Below, piece after piece: positions 43,489 to 51,996 of a stretch of DNA of 64,000 bases. The stretch is from positions 4,753,509 through 4,817,508 of the forward strand of contig NZ_CP176580.1 of the NCBI RefSeq assembly GCF_046271865.1, read 5' to 3'. Every line of letters begins with the position of its first letter. Within the stretch, counting starts at the first letter, position 1. The stretch is from Nitrincola salilacus (GTDB taxonomy: Bacteria > Pseudomonadota > Gammaproteobacteria > Pseudomonadales > Balneatricaceae). The notes beneath the pieces were generated by a model. The model had not been told where the DNA came from, searched no databases, and worked only from the letters and a program-made list of their open reading frames with translations. The translations under genes and the position numbers were made by a program.

Positions 43489-45786
43489 CTATCGGTCCTT
43501 GGTTTGGTTTGGCTTGAGCTGCTCCTGCAACCAAGTCAAGGCATCCGCAATGTATTTTGGACATTTGACATCTTCACCTGAAGAGACCATTTCAAAGATG
43601 CTTGCGGCGAAGTCCCCTTTATTGAAAGAGTTGTGCATGAGAGTGTGAAGTGCACCTAGCAGCTCTTGAGAGCTACTGGCTTCAGCAGCCCTTTTTGCTA
43701 CAGAGCCAAGAGCCCCTTTCGGCGTTTCAATCTCCATTCCATCCTCATCGGGCTTCTCATCCATCAGCCCTTTGAACCAAGATACATTCGTGAGGACCAG
43801 CGAGTCTTCAAATGTGCTAGGCCAGCTGTCGTCAGCTTCAGTGATAGGTAACTGCCAAGCGAAACGCACGGGGCAATCTTCGATTTCATTCCACACCAAC
43901 TGATCATTTGTCGGAGCCTTGAAATTATCGAGTTGTTGCAGCTTCGGATGCCAGCCACGTAAGGTTGGGTTACCGCATTGAAGTCCTGTTTGTCCGGTGT
44001 TTGCAACAGCGTTGAGTTTCTTGGTCGGCTCGCCATCTTTCTTAGGCTTACCGTCCTTTTCTTCAGATGGGTCGATGTCGGTAATGATGACTGTAGGAAT
44101 CCGGAGCTTTTCGATGAGTGGCTTGAGTCGGTGGGCATGGCTCCCACCAATATCCAAGAAGGACACGTAGCGACTGTGTAGAGCCTTGAAGTCGCGCTCA
44201 ATGAAGAGTGGTACCAGCATACGCTCTGCAAGGCCCTCAACGAAAATTGCAGCGTTGGCAAACAGCAAGTCCGTGTGTTGAACGCGGAAGTAGCGTTCAG
44301 CGAACTGGCGGGTCTTTTTGTCATTACCAAAGACCTCTGCAAGGTTGACCACCTCTGTCGTTGGCATGGAGGTAACCGTACTCTTTGCTATGCGGCGAAC
44401 ATACCGGAGCCGGTCAAAATTTTCTGCATGGGCGAGATGACTTGAATGAGTGCTTATAAGTAATTGGCTTTTCAGGCTCGAAGCGTCCTTCGCAGTCGGG
44501 CTGATGAGTTTGTGCGCCTTACCTGGAAAGATGCGCTGCACCTGAACATGGAGGTGCGCCTCAGGTTCTTCAATCATTACTAAGTGAACGGGTACAGGAG
44601 AACCTTTTTCAGGCTTGAGCCGGGCTGCTCTAAAGGAAACCAGTTGATAGCTAAGGGACTGTAAATTTTGGTAGCCGAGCCCTATGGAGTATTCAGGTAA
44701 GAGCTCCTCGAGAGACTCCTTTTGCATGCTGTACTGGACTGCAGTCCCATGGTCAAGCAGATCCGCCGTTTGGATACGAGTGCGGAAACGAATCTCTTGG
44801 GGGTCATGCAGGCCTGGATAGCCAAGCTCTTTCACTTCCTTAACCGAATCAGCGATCGCTTCATGAATTTTCTTATCTAAGTCTCTCTGAGCTTCAGCTA
44901 CAGCCTTAATAAGGTCTGCACGCTGGCCATGTCCGGAGCTGGCAACATTTAAGTGCTGTCGTGCAAATCTAAGAAGTTGGTTTGAAAACATGCCGACTTG
45001 GTGTGATCCAGAGGCTGACCGTGAATCAGACTCTTCGCCCCCGAGTCCACGCTGAGCTGCGATGAAATCAACGCGAATCAATCTCGAAAGGTACTTGAGC
45101 TCAATCGGGTTGGCACCTATAGAGAGCGTTTGAGTATTGTAGGTATCAAGGCCTGTTACTGGGTTGTTATCAGCATCTAGCTTGTATGCGCGAACTTGCC
45201 CGAGTTTTGACGGCTCACGCAACCAGTAATCAAGGATATCCATGGGCCACGCTAGCGAGTCATCCCCCATATCTTTTATCGGCAAACGCGTAGTATGGTA
45301 AGCCCAGGCTAATTGCTTGAGCTCATCAATGTTTGTTGCTGGCTCTAGTCGCAGGCGAACTCCGACCGCGCCTCCTTCCCAGCTGAATTTGGAAAGCAAC
45401 GGTGTAACATAGTGATACATGCCAGCATCTGCATCGAACCATAGATCCAACGTTGGCATGGCCTCAAGCAGTATCTGGAGCTGCCTTTTCCACGGTTCTT
45501 CTGGCCCGGAAGCTGTCGAAGGATCTTCGGTCAGCACTTCCCAAGCTTTGCCAAGAGCTCGCAACTTTGACCATTGCGAGAGGCTGATGTCGAAAGCTCC
45601 GAAAGGAGCCCGATCAGCAAGAAAGTGACGTAGGGCCACAAGAATTGATGTTTTTCCGCTATTGTTAGCACCGACTAGGATTGTGGTTTCTTGATCTATG
45701 TTCAGTTGAACTTTGCCCAACCTACGAAACTGACATAGCTCTATAAATCGAAGCTTGATTCCGCTGGATTCAACTGTTACTGGCAT
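43489..45786 (-). CDS. OLD-family ATPase/TOPRIM nuclease, Gabija GajA-like
   Basis: A 765-residue protein. The N-terminal ABC-type ATPase has Walker A 'GANNSGKT' (39-46), a long insertion, Walker B 'VMIEEPEAHLH' (403-413) and 'STHSSH' (445-450). The TOPRIM nuclease domain follows, with Glu517 ('IFVEG') and Asp570/Asp572 ('ITDIDP'). OLD/GajA nucleases cut DNA when nucleotide pools fall during phage infection. The described GajA is near 580 residues, so about 190 extra residues are present here, mostly after the TOPRIM. The ATG at 45786 is seven bases from GGAGG; a reading to 45879 is rejected. Confidence 0.87.
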   Translation of the reverse strand: MPVTVESSGIKLRFIELCQFRRLGKVQLNIDQETTILVGANNSGKTSILVALRHFLADRAPFGAFDISLSQWSKLRALGKAWEVLTEDPSTASGPEEPWKRQLQILLEAMPTLDLWFDADAGMYHYVTPLLSKFSWEGGAVGVRLRLEPATNIDELKQLAWAYHTTRLPIKDMGDDSLAWPMDILDYWLREPSKLGQVRAYKLDADNNPVTGLDTYNTQTLSIGANPIELKYLSRLIRVDFIAAQRGLGGEESDSRSASGSHQVGMFSNQLLRFARQHLNVASSGHGQRADLIKAVAEAQRDLDKKIHEAIADSVKEVKELGYPGLHDPQEIRFRTRIQTADLLDHGTAVQYSMQKESLEELLPEYSIGLGYQNLQSLSYQLVSFRAARLKPEKGSPVPVHLVMIEEPEAHLHVQVQRIFPGKAHKLISPTAKDASSLKSQLLISTHSSHLAHAENFDRLRYVRRIAKSTVTSMPTTEVVNLAEVFGNDKKTRQFAERYFRVQHTDLLFANAAIFVEGLAERMLVPLFIERDFKALHSRYVSFLDIGGSHAHRLKPLIEKLRIPTVIITDIDPSEEKDGKPKKDGEPTKKLNAVANTGQTGLQCGNPTLRGWHPKLQQLDNFKAPTNDQLVWNEIEDCPVRFAWQLPITEADDSWPSTFEDSLVLTNVSWFKGLMDEKPDEDGMEIETPKGALGSVAKRAAEASSSQELLGALHTLMHNSFNKGDFAASIFEMVSSGEDVKCPKYIADALTWLQEQLKPNQTKDR

Positions 45787-45946
45787 TGATACGCCTCCAT
45801 GCGAAGCATTGGGATGCTCTGTTCGCAAGTATTTGATAGGTGAGCAATTATATATACCTTTAATTATAATATCCCACACCGTTATAAGGTGTATATGTTA
45901 GTTTTAACCATGCTGCTAGGGCAAAGTGCTGTCAATAGGATAGGTG

Positions 45947-46226
45947 GATGATTTCAATGGCAAGAAAGCAGAATTGGGACTTCCACAGGTGCTGGCATCC
46001 TGTCTACCGGAAAGATCAGACCGCCCTTCTGATTGAAGGGCATGTCCCGGCTGGCGATATACTTCGATTGCTGAAAGAGAAGCCAGCAATCAAGGGGCTC
46101 TCAGTACCCGGCATGCCTCATGGCTCGCCGGGTATGGAAACCGGACGCCAGGATCATTACAAGGTGTTTGCGTTTGACCAGGAGGGACAACAACCGGTGG
46201 TTTGGTCGGAGTATAATCCTCAGTAA
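45947..46226 (+). pseudogene. Broken second copy of the DUF411 gene
   Basis: From 45947 the sequence follows the DUF411 gene at 39898-40174 to its stop, with clear but imperfect nucleotide identity (a diverged copy, not a fresh duplicate). The 5' half is missing, including signal peptide and CxCC motif, and an extra base near 46010 shifts the frame. The last 65 or so residues ('IEGHVPAGDILRLL' to 'WSEYNPQ') remain in frame but lack a proper start. It lies between the Gabija-like pair and the STAND gene. Confidence 0.85.
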
Positions 46227-46368
46227 GCTCCATAAGTGGCAACTAAGATAGATATCATCTCATTGATCTGTAATGAGTATTTATCCAATACTTCTTGTGT
46301 AATGGTCTCCGCAGTAGGTTTGATACGCTCTTGCTTCACCTAGCCAGTTTAACCCAAGGCAGGTCACA

Positions 46369-49300
46369 TTATGCCAATGTGCGCCGCATGATTTCAAAAC
46401 GCGTATTAGCAATCAATTCGACTGCTTCGCCTGACTGATCATCTCCTTCATACAATATCTCAATATCCCTACGGGTACCCGCGTGAATAATAACAGAAGC
46501 GGCAATCTGGAGGGCTTTCATACACTTCTTCGAGCGAAGCCACTGTTTGAGGATCGCGAAAATATCCTCTTTGCTACGGCCATTGCCGAGATGACGATCA
46601 ACCCAGTGATCAAGCCAATGTGGCCTGTCATATGTGAGTTCCTTGTCAAGTTCGGCAAATAAATGGCAATCATCCAGGCCAACCCGCTCTTTCCATTCTC
46701 CCAATCGTGAGTCGAGATATTCACGGCGCAGTCCTATCCATCCTTTCTCACTACATACTTCCCAGAATTGATGGATTGAAGAGTCCGAGAGGTAATCAAG
46801 ATAAGGAATGAGCGCTTGAATCTGTTCAATACGTGTTACTCCTGCGCGTCCCGTAGTTCTGATCCCAAAGTGCCTGTCGATATGATTAAACATGTCTTTT
46901 GGAACCGGACACTCTCGGATCGTCTCATCAACCATCGTCAATAAGCGCGGTGTGGCTGCATAAAGTGCGGTTTGCACATAATGTGGCGAGAACCTCAGGA
47001 ACTCCCAGTGCTTGAGTAGCATAGTCTCAAGTACTGCGATATCTTGCTCCATTATCAATTTAGAAATAATCCATGCAGACTTCGGAGAATCTCCCCAAGT
47101 TGGATTTATAGACTTTTGCTGTCGATCTAGATATTCATGGAGTGTTGCAGTTAGAGAGTCGGACCAGATATGCCGCGCTGAGCACCACCAGTAGCCATGC
47201 TGATCATCGTCGGTCAGGAGCTTTTTGACAAATGCTGGTATGGCTTCCTGATCTTTTCTCTCAAGCCGTGCTCTGAGTATGCAGTCTGCTAGTTCGCCAG
47301 AGTCCTCCTGAGACCTAAGGAGCTGGATATCTTCAGGGGCAATTGTCGCGTCCCATAGCCCGAATGCATGCTTTCGCAAATGTTTGTCGTGGACTTTGTC
47401 AGTCCAAATTTCCTGCAGTCGCGCACGGGATTGCACAGACATCGTAATGTTTCGCTCTCTCTGCCAACGCCAATGGCCCTTCACTGTGCTCTGGAAAATA
47501 TCTAAACCATTCGTTCCTTCCCATTCTCTCGATCTATCGGCCATGTACTCTACGAGGTAATTAACCGCTTCCGGTTGATCCATCCCATGGAGCATGTATG
47601 TGATAGGCCAGCGCAGATCTTCACTGGAAGCGCGCTGTATAAAGAATTTTAAAGCTGGTTCAGGCAGAGACCTCCAAAACGCCCAAGCAACATTGTGGGC
47701 AGCTAATGAGTTCCGAGCCGAGGGCATGCCGTTACTTTCCTCTTCGTCTGGCAGCACCGCCCATACATCGCAAATTGGAGAAAGTAGCCTCTCGGTTTGA
47801 TCACCTCCGCACTGCGCAGCAGCCCAGAGATAGTCTTCTAAATGTTCCCCCCTATGAGCGTCGGAGTTCCAGCAGACTTCGATTGCTTGAGCTAAGACTG
47901 TATCAGCCAGATGACCAGCTAAACGAAGTGCTCCAACGATAGTCATATCGTTAAGCTGGTGGCTTTTGAGAAGTGTCACGAGCTCCTTCGTGAATTGAGG
48001 GCCAAAATTAAGCTTTGCATGCTCTATCGCCAGGTCTCGCCAAAGTGCTCCGGTTCCTGGCTCTATCGAAGCGCATAATCTTACTCCAGATGCCAAATCA
48101 CCATTACGTAGCCCCGCGATATCTTTAACCAACGAACGGCTCTTAAGTTTGGGCAGAATTTTGAGAACATATGATGACTGAGTCTCAGATAGCACGCCTA
48201 GCACAGCATGTCTCAAGTTATGGCAAGCGGGCGAATGAGATGTTATGTCTTCTAGCCAGTCGTCTATGGCCCTAATTACCTCATTGTGTAAAGGAGATGA
48301 AGGCTCTCGAAATGACTGTAAGGCGTGGAAGAGTGCGAGCGGATTCAGTTCCCTAACTTGCTCTGCTACAGACATGGGTATGTCACTGTTCGCCAGCGCT
48401 GCTCCAATAACACCCGCAAAATAGGGATCTGAAAATGTATCCTTATCAAGGACATCGTTTTTCATGACAGAAGCTGCTGCATCAGCCAGAAGCCAATTCC
48501 GGACGCGATCATGTCGGAAGACGATATGTGAGTCTTGGTTGGACTGTGTGAGGCGGATCACTTCACCAGATTTCACTTGCTCTCGCAAGGATGCTAGTGA
48601 AACTCCAGAATTGCTGAGCCAAGAGCAGACATCAGCCCATTTAGGGCTCATTTGCTTGTGCCTCAACATCATCCACGCAAGAGCGCGAAGGGATGCAAGG
48701 TGCTCATTGGCCACGTAAGCCCCTGTTTGTGAAACACGCTCGGCACTTTGCAAGACAAAAGCTGCAATAACGTCAGTTGGTGCTGTGAGTTTTAGATCGT
48801 GCAAGCCAATCAGCAGGGGGTCATAGCCAAGGGTTTTGGCGATTAAATCAGCATCAAGTTCCGATAAGTCGCTGTTTTCATAGGCTGCTCTCTTTAATAA
48901 GGCAGCGCGGGCTTCTTCAGGAGTAAAGGTACTTAATCGGCGCGTTAGCGGCTCTGTACGCTTGCGAGCGTCGTCTCCAAGTCCGCTGAGCAGCTCAGGC
49001 CATATTGGGCACATGACACGCCAGCTTGTTCGTTGATTATTGGCGTTTAAGCTTTGAGACCACTTCACTAGCCGTTCAATAAGTAGCGCACATTGTCCAG
49101 ATCTCGAGATATCTTCCACTGTCATCAGAAGCGGTAAACCTGCCGTACTCAGAGCGAGAGCTTGCGAGCCTTCACCTTCAGCAAGAGAGGGGTGAAGCTG
49201 ACGAAGCGTGGCATCAATGGCTTGCTCCAACGTTATTGAAACTGCCAGAACCTCATGAGGAAGAACCAGACAGCAACCACCTGAAGTAAAGTGGTTCGCT

Positions 49301-50049
49301 AACTGCTGGTAGCATGCAACGCTTTTTCCAAAACCAGACTCTCCAGCAAGAAATCCAAGAGGAACAGGCAGGCTCTCAATCACTATATCGGCGCTGGTCC
49401 GCGCTATCTGCTCCTTTTCCCTGACAGGAGGCTGATAAGCGTCAAGGCTCTTCTTTCCCAATTCTCGCAGCAGGTCAATCGACAGCCTCTCCTGAGTTAT
49501 ACCAAGGTATTTCTTTCTCAGCCATTGTCCATTGGCGTTGTGATCAAGGAAGTCAGCAATACGAGAGCGGGACCATATATCCAACATAATCTTGTGGGCG
49601 CCCGCCACACGCTCGACCTCACGGGTTACTTCTTGCGGCGGCTCTTCATTTGTGGTCAAAGCAAGTGTAACAAGTAGGTTGGGCGTCTTCTTTCGTTCGT
49701 CTTCAGCAATAGACGCAGCTTTAAGTAGATCACCAGGTTCCGCAGCTGATTTGCTGCCTTTCCGAGTCTTAACCGTTCTCGGGTCAAGGAGCCATTTCTT
49801 TCTGAGATTTACTTGTTTGTAGGTTGTGTGATGAACAATCACCATGTGCCTTGGGTCAGCATTTGGTGCAAACGAAATGGCATCAACGGGTGATTTAACC
49901 GGTTTGCCTTCCGCGTTCGTTCCTGGCTGAGTCAGATTACAATAGAGGTCAGGACGAGCCTCTCGAAGTACTGCTGCAGCCAGATGTTCAAACAATCCTG
50001 TATCCGTAATCTGCGATAGCGCTAGTGCAGTCTCGTTAAAATGACTCAT
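46369..50049 (-). CDS. Large STAND-like P-loop NTPase with N-terminal nuclease-like domain and C-terminal helical repeats
   Basis: A 1226-residue protein of a family I cannot name. Residues about 15-200 form a conserved-looking domain ('LFEHLAAAVLRE', 'GTNAEGKPVKSPVDAISF', 'HHTTYKQVNLRKKWL', 'DIWSRSRIADFLD') that may be a divergent PD-(D/E)XK fold around Asp56. The usual (E/Q)xK is not clear. A P-loop 'GESGFGKS' (236-243), Walker B-like 'LLMTVED' (307-313), a 'RRLSTFTPEEA' region and 'LGYDPLLIGL' follow, as in STAND ATPases. The last 700 residues are leucine- and tryptophan-rich helices, likely TPR/HEAT-like sensor repeats. This is the layout of Avs-type phage sensors. GAGGAAGG precedes the ATG. 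Confidence 0.7.
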   Translation of the reverse strand: MSHFNETALALSQITDTGLFEHLAAAVLREARPDLYCNLTQPGTNAEGKPVKSPVDAISFAPNADPRHMVIVHHTTYKQVNLRKKWLLDPRTVKTRKGSKSAAEPGDLLKAASIAEDERKKTPNLLVTLALTTNEEPPQEVTREVERVAGAHKIMLDIWSRSRIADFLDHNANGQWLRKKYLGITQERLSIDLLRELGKKSLDAYQPPVREKEQIARTSADIVIESLPVPLGFLAGESGFGKSVACYQQLANHFTSGGCCLVLPHEVLAVSITLEQAIDATLRQLHPSLAEGEGSQALALSTAGLPLLMTVEDISRSGQCALLIERLVKWSQSLNANNQRTSWRVMCPIWPELLSGLGDDARKRTEPLTRRLSTFTPEEARAALLKRAAYENSDLSELDADLIAKTLGYDPLLIGLHDLKLTAPTDVIAAFVLQSAERVSQTGAYVANEHLASLRALAWMMLRHKQMSPKWADVCSWLSNSGVSLASLREQVKSGEVIRLTQSNQDSHIVFRHDRVRNWLLADAAASVMKNDVLDKDTFSDPYFAGVIGAALANSDIPMSVAEQVRELNPLALFHALQSFREPSSPLHNEVIRAIDDWLEDITSHSPACHNLRHAVLGVLSETQSSYVLKILPKLKSRSLVKDIAGLRNGDLASGVRLCASIEPGTGALWRDLAIEHAKLNFGPQFTKELVTLLKSHQLNDMTIVGALRLAGHLADTVLAQAIEVCWNSDAHRGEHLEDYLWAAAQCGGDQTERLLSPICDVWAVLPDEEESNGMPSARNSLAAHNVAWAFWRSLPEPALKFFIQRASSEDLRWPITYMLHGMDQPEAVNYLVEYMADRSREWEGTNGLDIFQSTVKGHWRWQRERNITMSVQSRARLQEIWTDKVHDKHLRKHAFGLWDATIAPEDIQLLRSQEDSGELADCILRARLERKDQEAIPAFVKKLLTDDDQHGYWWCSARHIWSDSLTATLHEYLDRQQKSINPTWGDSPKSAWIISKLIMEQDIAVLETMLLKHWEFLRFSPHYVQTALYAATPRLLTMVDETIRECPVPKDMFNHIDRHFGIRTTGRAGVTRIEQIQALIPYLDYLSDSSIHQFWEVCSEKGWIGLRREYLDSRLGEWKERVGLDDCHLFAELDKELTYDRPHWLDHWVDRHLGNGRSKEDIFAILKQWLRSKKCMKALQIAASVIIHAGTRRDIEILYEGDDQSGEAVELIANTRFEIMRRTLA

Positions 50050-50118
50050 GCTTTTCGTGCCACCTTCCTCAGGTTCTGAATAGATGGTTCCAGTGTCATT
50101 GAAGAGTATGGAAATTCT

Positions 50119-51987
50119 TTACTGGCCATTTCCACATTTACCAATGATGAATTCAAATAATGGACGGAAGACTTCAAAGCAGGCCGAATCGATAGTTGGC
50201 ACAACATCTTTGGCGAATGCTACTTTCTGGCCATCGCTGACAAATTTTATAAAACTATCTGTCCTTTCTGTATCGACAACAAAGTATTGATCTAAACTTG
50301 GTACGCCATGAAACAACAACTCGATGGTCAGTAATGACCTATTGCCATAATTACCGCCGGTATTCGGGTTGATTACCTGATTGTGAATTAGCCCGTTGGC
50401 GGGCACGGGTAAAAGCATCGCGTAACTTTTATGAGCATTGTGTTTTTTCACCAAACACTGACATGGATCGGTTTGCACATCTTGGCCAAGCTGGTTCCAG
50501 TCGTTGTATGCCTCATCAAAGTCAAAAACAGAGAAAAAGGTTCGTCCTGGGTGATTTTGGTAAAGTGAATTGTCTTTGATAAGGTTGCGAAGGAATCCGC
50601 AACTGAACGCATTCTGTATCTCAAAACTGCGCTCCTCAGTCGGGTACAATTTCGACCATGCAGTTTCAAGAATCATCTCATCGGTGATTCCCTCAGTAAA
50701 CAAGACAGCCCCAGTAGTATTCTTGAGAACGTGATGAATGTTTAACCGAGCTTCACTCTCTGAAAACGAAATCAACCCTGCAGAGAGCGATTTAATGACA
50801 TCAGCTTTTCTGATCTTCTTTGAAACGACATGTGAGCCGTTAAACTCAAACAGGTTGATGACGTTCTCATCGGCATTTGTGATGGTCGATGCACTATGAC
50901 TAGTCATCAACACATGATTGTTTTTGGCGGTGGTGTCAGTGATCTCGAAGACCTGCTTGAGGAAGTCAAACTGCCATTCTGGGTGCAAGAAAGAATCGGG
51001 CTCATCAAGCAGAGTGATACAGTTGCGATCCTTGAACAGCTCGATGATGGAGTAGATGTACACCGACTGGAACTGGCCATCGCTGAAATAGGCGATGGTG
51101 GCGTCCACGCTGCTGGTCAATTGCAGGGGGATGGTGATCTCGGCCAGCATCCCCAATGTTTTCAGGTTGTCTAACTGTCGGAACAGTTCTTGGGGACTCA
51201 GGTCGGAGAATTCCTGCCGGATTTTGGTGATATCGTAATAGAGGATGTAACAGTCGTCGACAGGGAAATAGCCCTCGGAGCGCACCTGGCTGCCAGTGGC
51301 GGTGTTGATGCAACCATGGAACCTGTCGAGAAAGGTTTTGGTGATCCCTTCCGGTTGCCAATAGCGGTCTGTTTCATCGTTCGATTCAATGTCAAAACGG
51401 GAGCCGGAGGCATAGGCGGGCCGTTCCAGCACCACCTTCATTTCTGAGGCGACTGTTTCTATGCCAAGCTTTTTGCAGATGAACTGCTTAGCCTTGCTGG
51501 TGTCTGGTTGTATTAGCAGCACGGCCAGCAACAGTTCCTTGTAGTCAGGGCCGATGCCGATAAAATACCGCGCCTCATCAAAATCGGCGCGCTTAATACG
51601 TTTGCGGAAGGACTCTTCATACTGCTCGACCAAGTTTGCCACCGTGTCGTTGTGGCCAGAATAATAGATGAGCACATTATCCGGCAACGGTGTGTTGCCA
51701 ACGGTTTTTCGTTCCTTACCATTGATAGTCAGCGCGCCAGTGTTCCAGTCGATCTCAGTTTGATTGCCATCTATCTCGAATCCTATACGATAATTGAAAT
51801 CGCAGGAGGGCTTGTCTCGATCGAACTCGTCTAGGTGGCGGAATATTTCGATTAGCGCTTCAAACAGATTAGATTTACCGGTGCCGTTCTTGCCAACAAA
51901 TACATCAATAAAGCTATCACCATCAAAGTTGAGGGAAAAGTCTTGGAGGTTCTTGTACTGGCCGATATAGATTGATTTTAACCGCAC
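50119..51987 (-). CDS. OLD-like AAA ATPase with TOPRIM domain, linked to the hsd operon
   Basis: A 622-residue protein. Walker A 'GKNGTGKS' (32-39), ABC signature-like 'FSDGQ' (301-305), Walker B 'ITLLDEPDSFLHP' (324-336) and 'MTSHS' (361-365) define an ABC/SMC-type ATPase. A TOPRIM-like part follows, with Glu432 ('LFTEGITDE') and Asp489/Asp491 ('FDFDEAY'). It starts 9 bp after hsdS, so it belongs to the restriction operon transcript. It is an independent OLD-like protein, not close in sequence to the Gabija-like one. Role: probable accessory nuclease of the restriction system or a separate defence gene. Confidence 0.75.
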   Translation of the reverse strand: MRLKSIYIGQYKNLQDFSLNFDGDSFIDVFVGKNGTGKSNLFEALIEIFRHLDEFDRDKPSCDFNYRIGFEIDGNQTEIDWNTGALTINGKERKTVGNTPLPDNVLIYYSGHNDTVANLVEQYEESFRKRIKRADFDEARYFIGIGPDYKELLLAVLLIQPDTSKAKQFICKKLGIETVASEMKVVLERPAYASGSRFDIESNDETDRYWQPEGITKTFLDRFHGCINTATGSQVRSEGYFPVDDCYILYYDITKIRQEFSDLSPQELFRQLDNLKTLGMLAEITIPLQLTSSVDATIAYFSDGQFQSVYIYSIIELFKDRNCITLLDEPDSFLHPEWQFDFLKQVFEITDTTAKNNHVLMTSHSASTITNADENVINLFEFNGSHVVSKKIRKADVIKSLSAGLISFSESEARLNIHHVLKNTTGAVLFTEGITDEMILETAWSKLYPTEERSFEIQNAFSCGFLRNLIKDNSLYQNHPGRTFFSVFDFDEAYNDWNQLGQDVQTDPCQCLVKKHNAHKSYAMLLPVPANGLIHNQVINPNTGGNYGNRSLLTIELLFHGVPSLDQYFVVDTERTDSFIKFVSDGQKVAFAKDVVPTIDSACFEVFRPLFEFIIGKCGNGQ

Positions 51988-51996
51988 GAAACCCTC

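Noticed and set aside
45948..46226. Open frame of 92 residues read as an independent gene
   Set aside because: Its N-terminal 26 residues come from the shifted frame of the DUF411 gene and the rest is the DUF411 C-terminus, so it is treated as a pseudogene.
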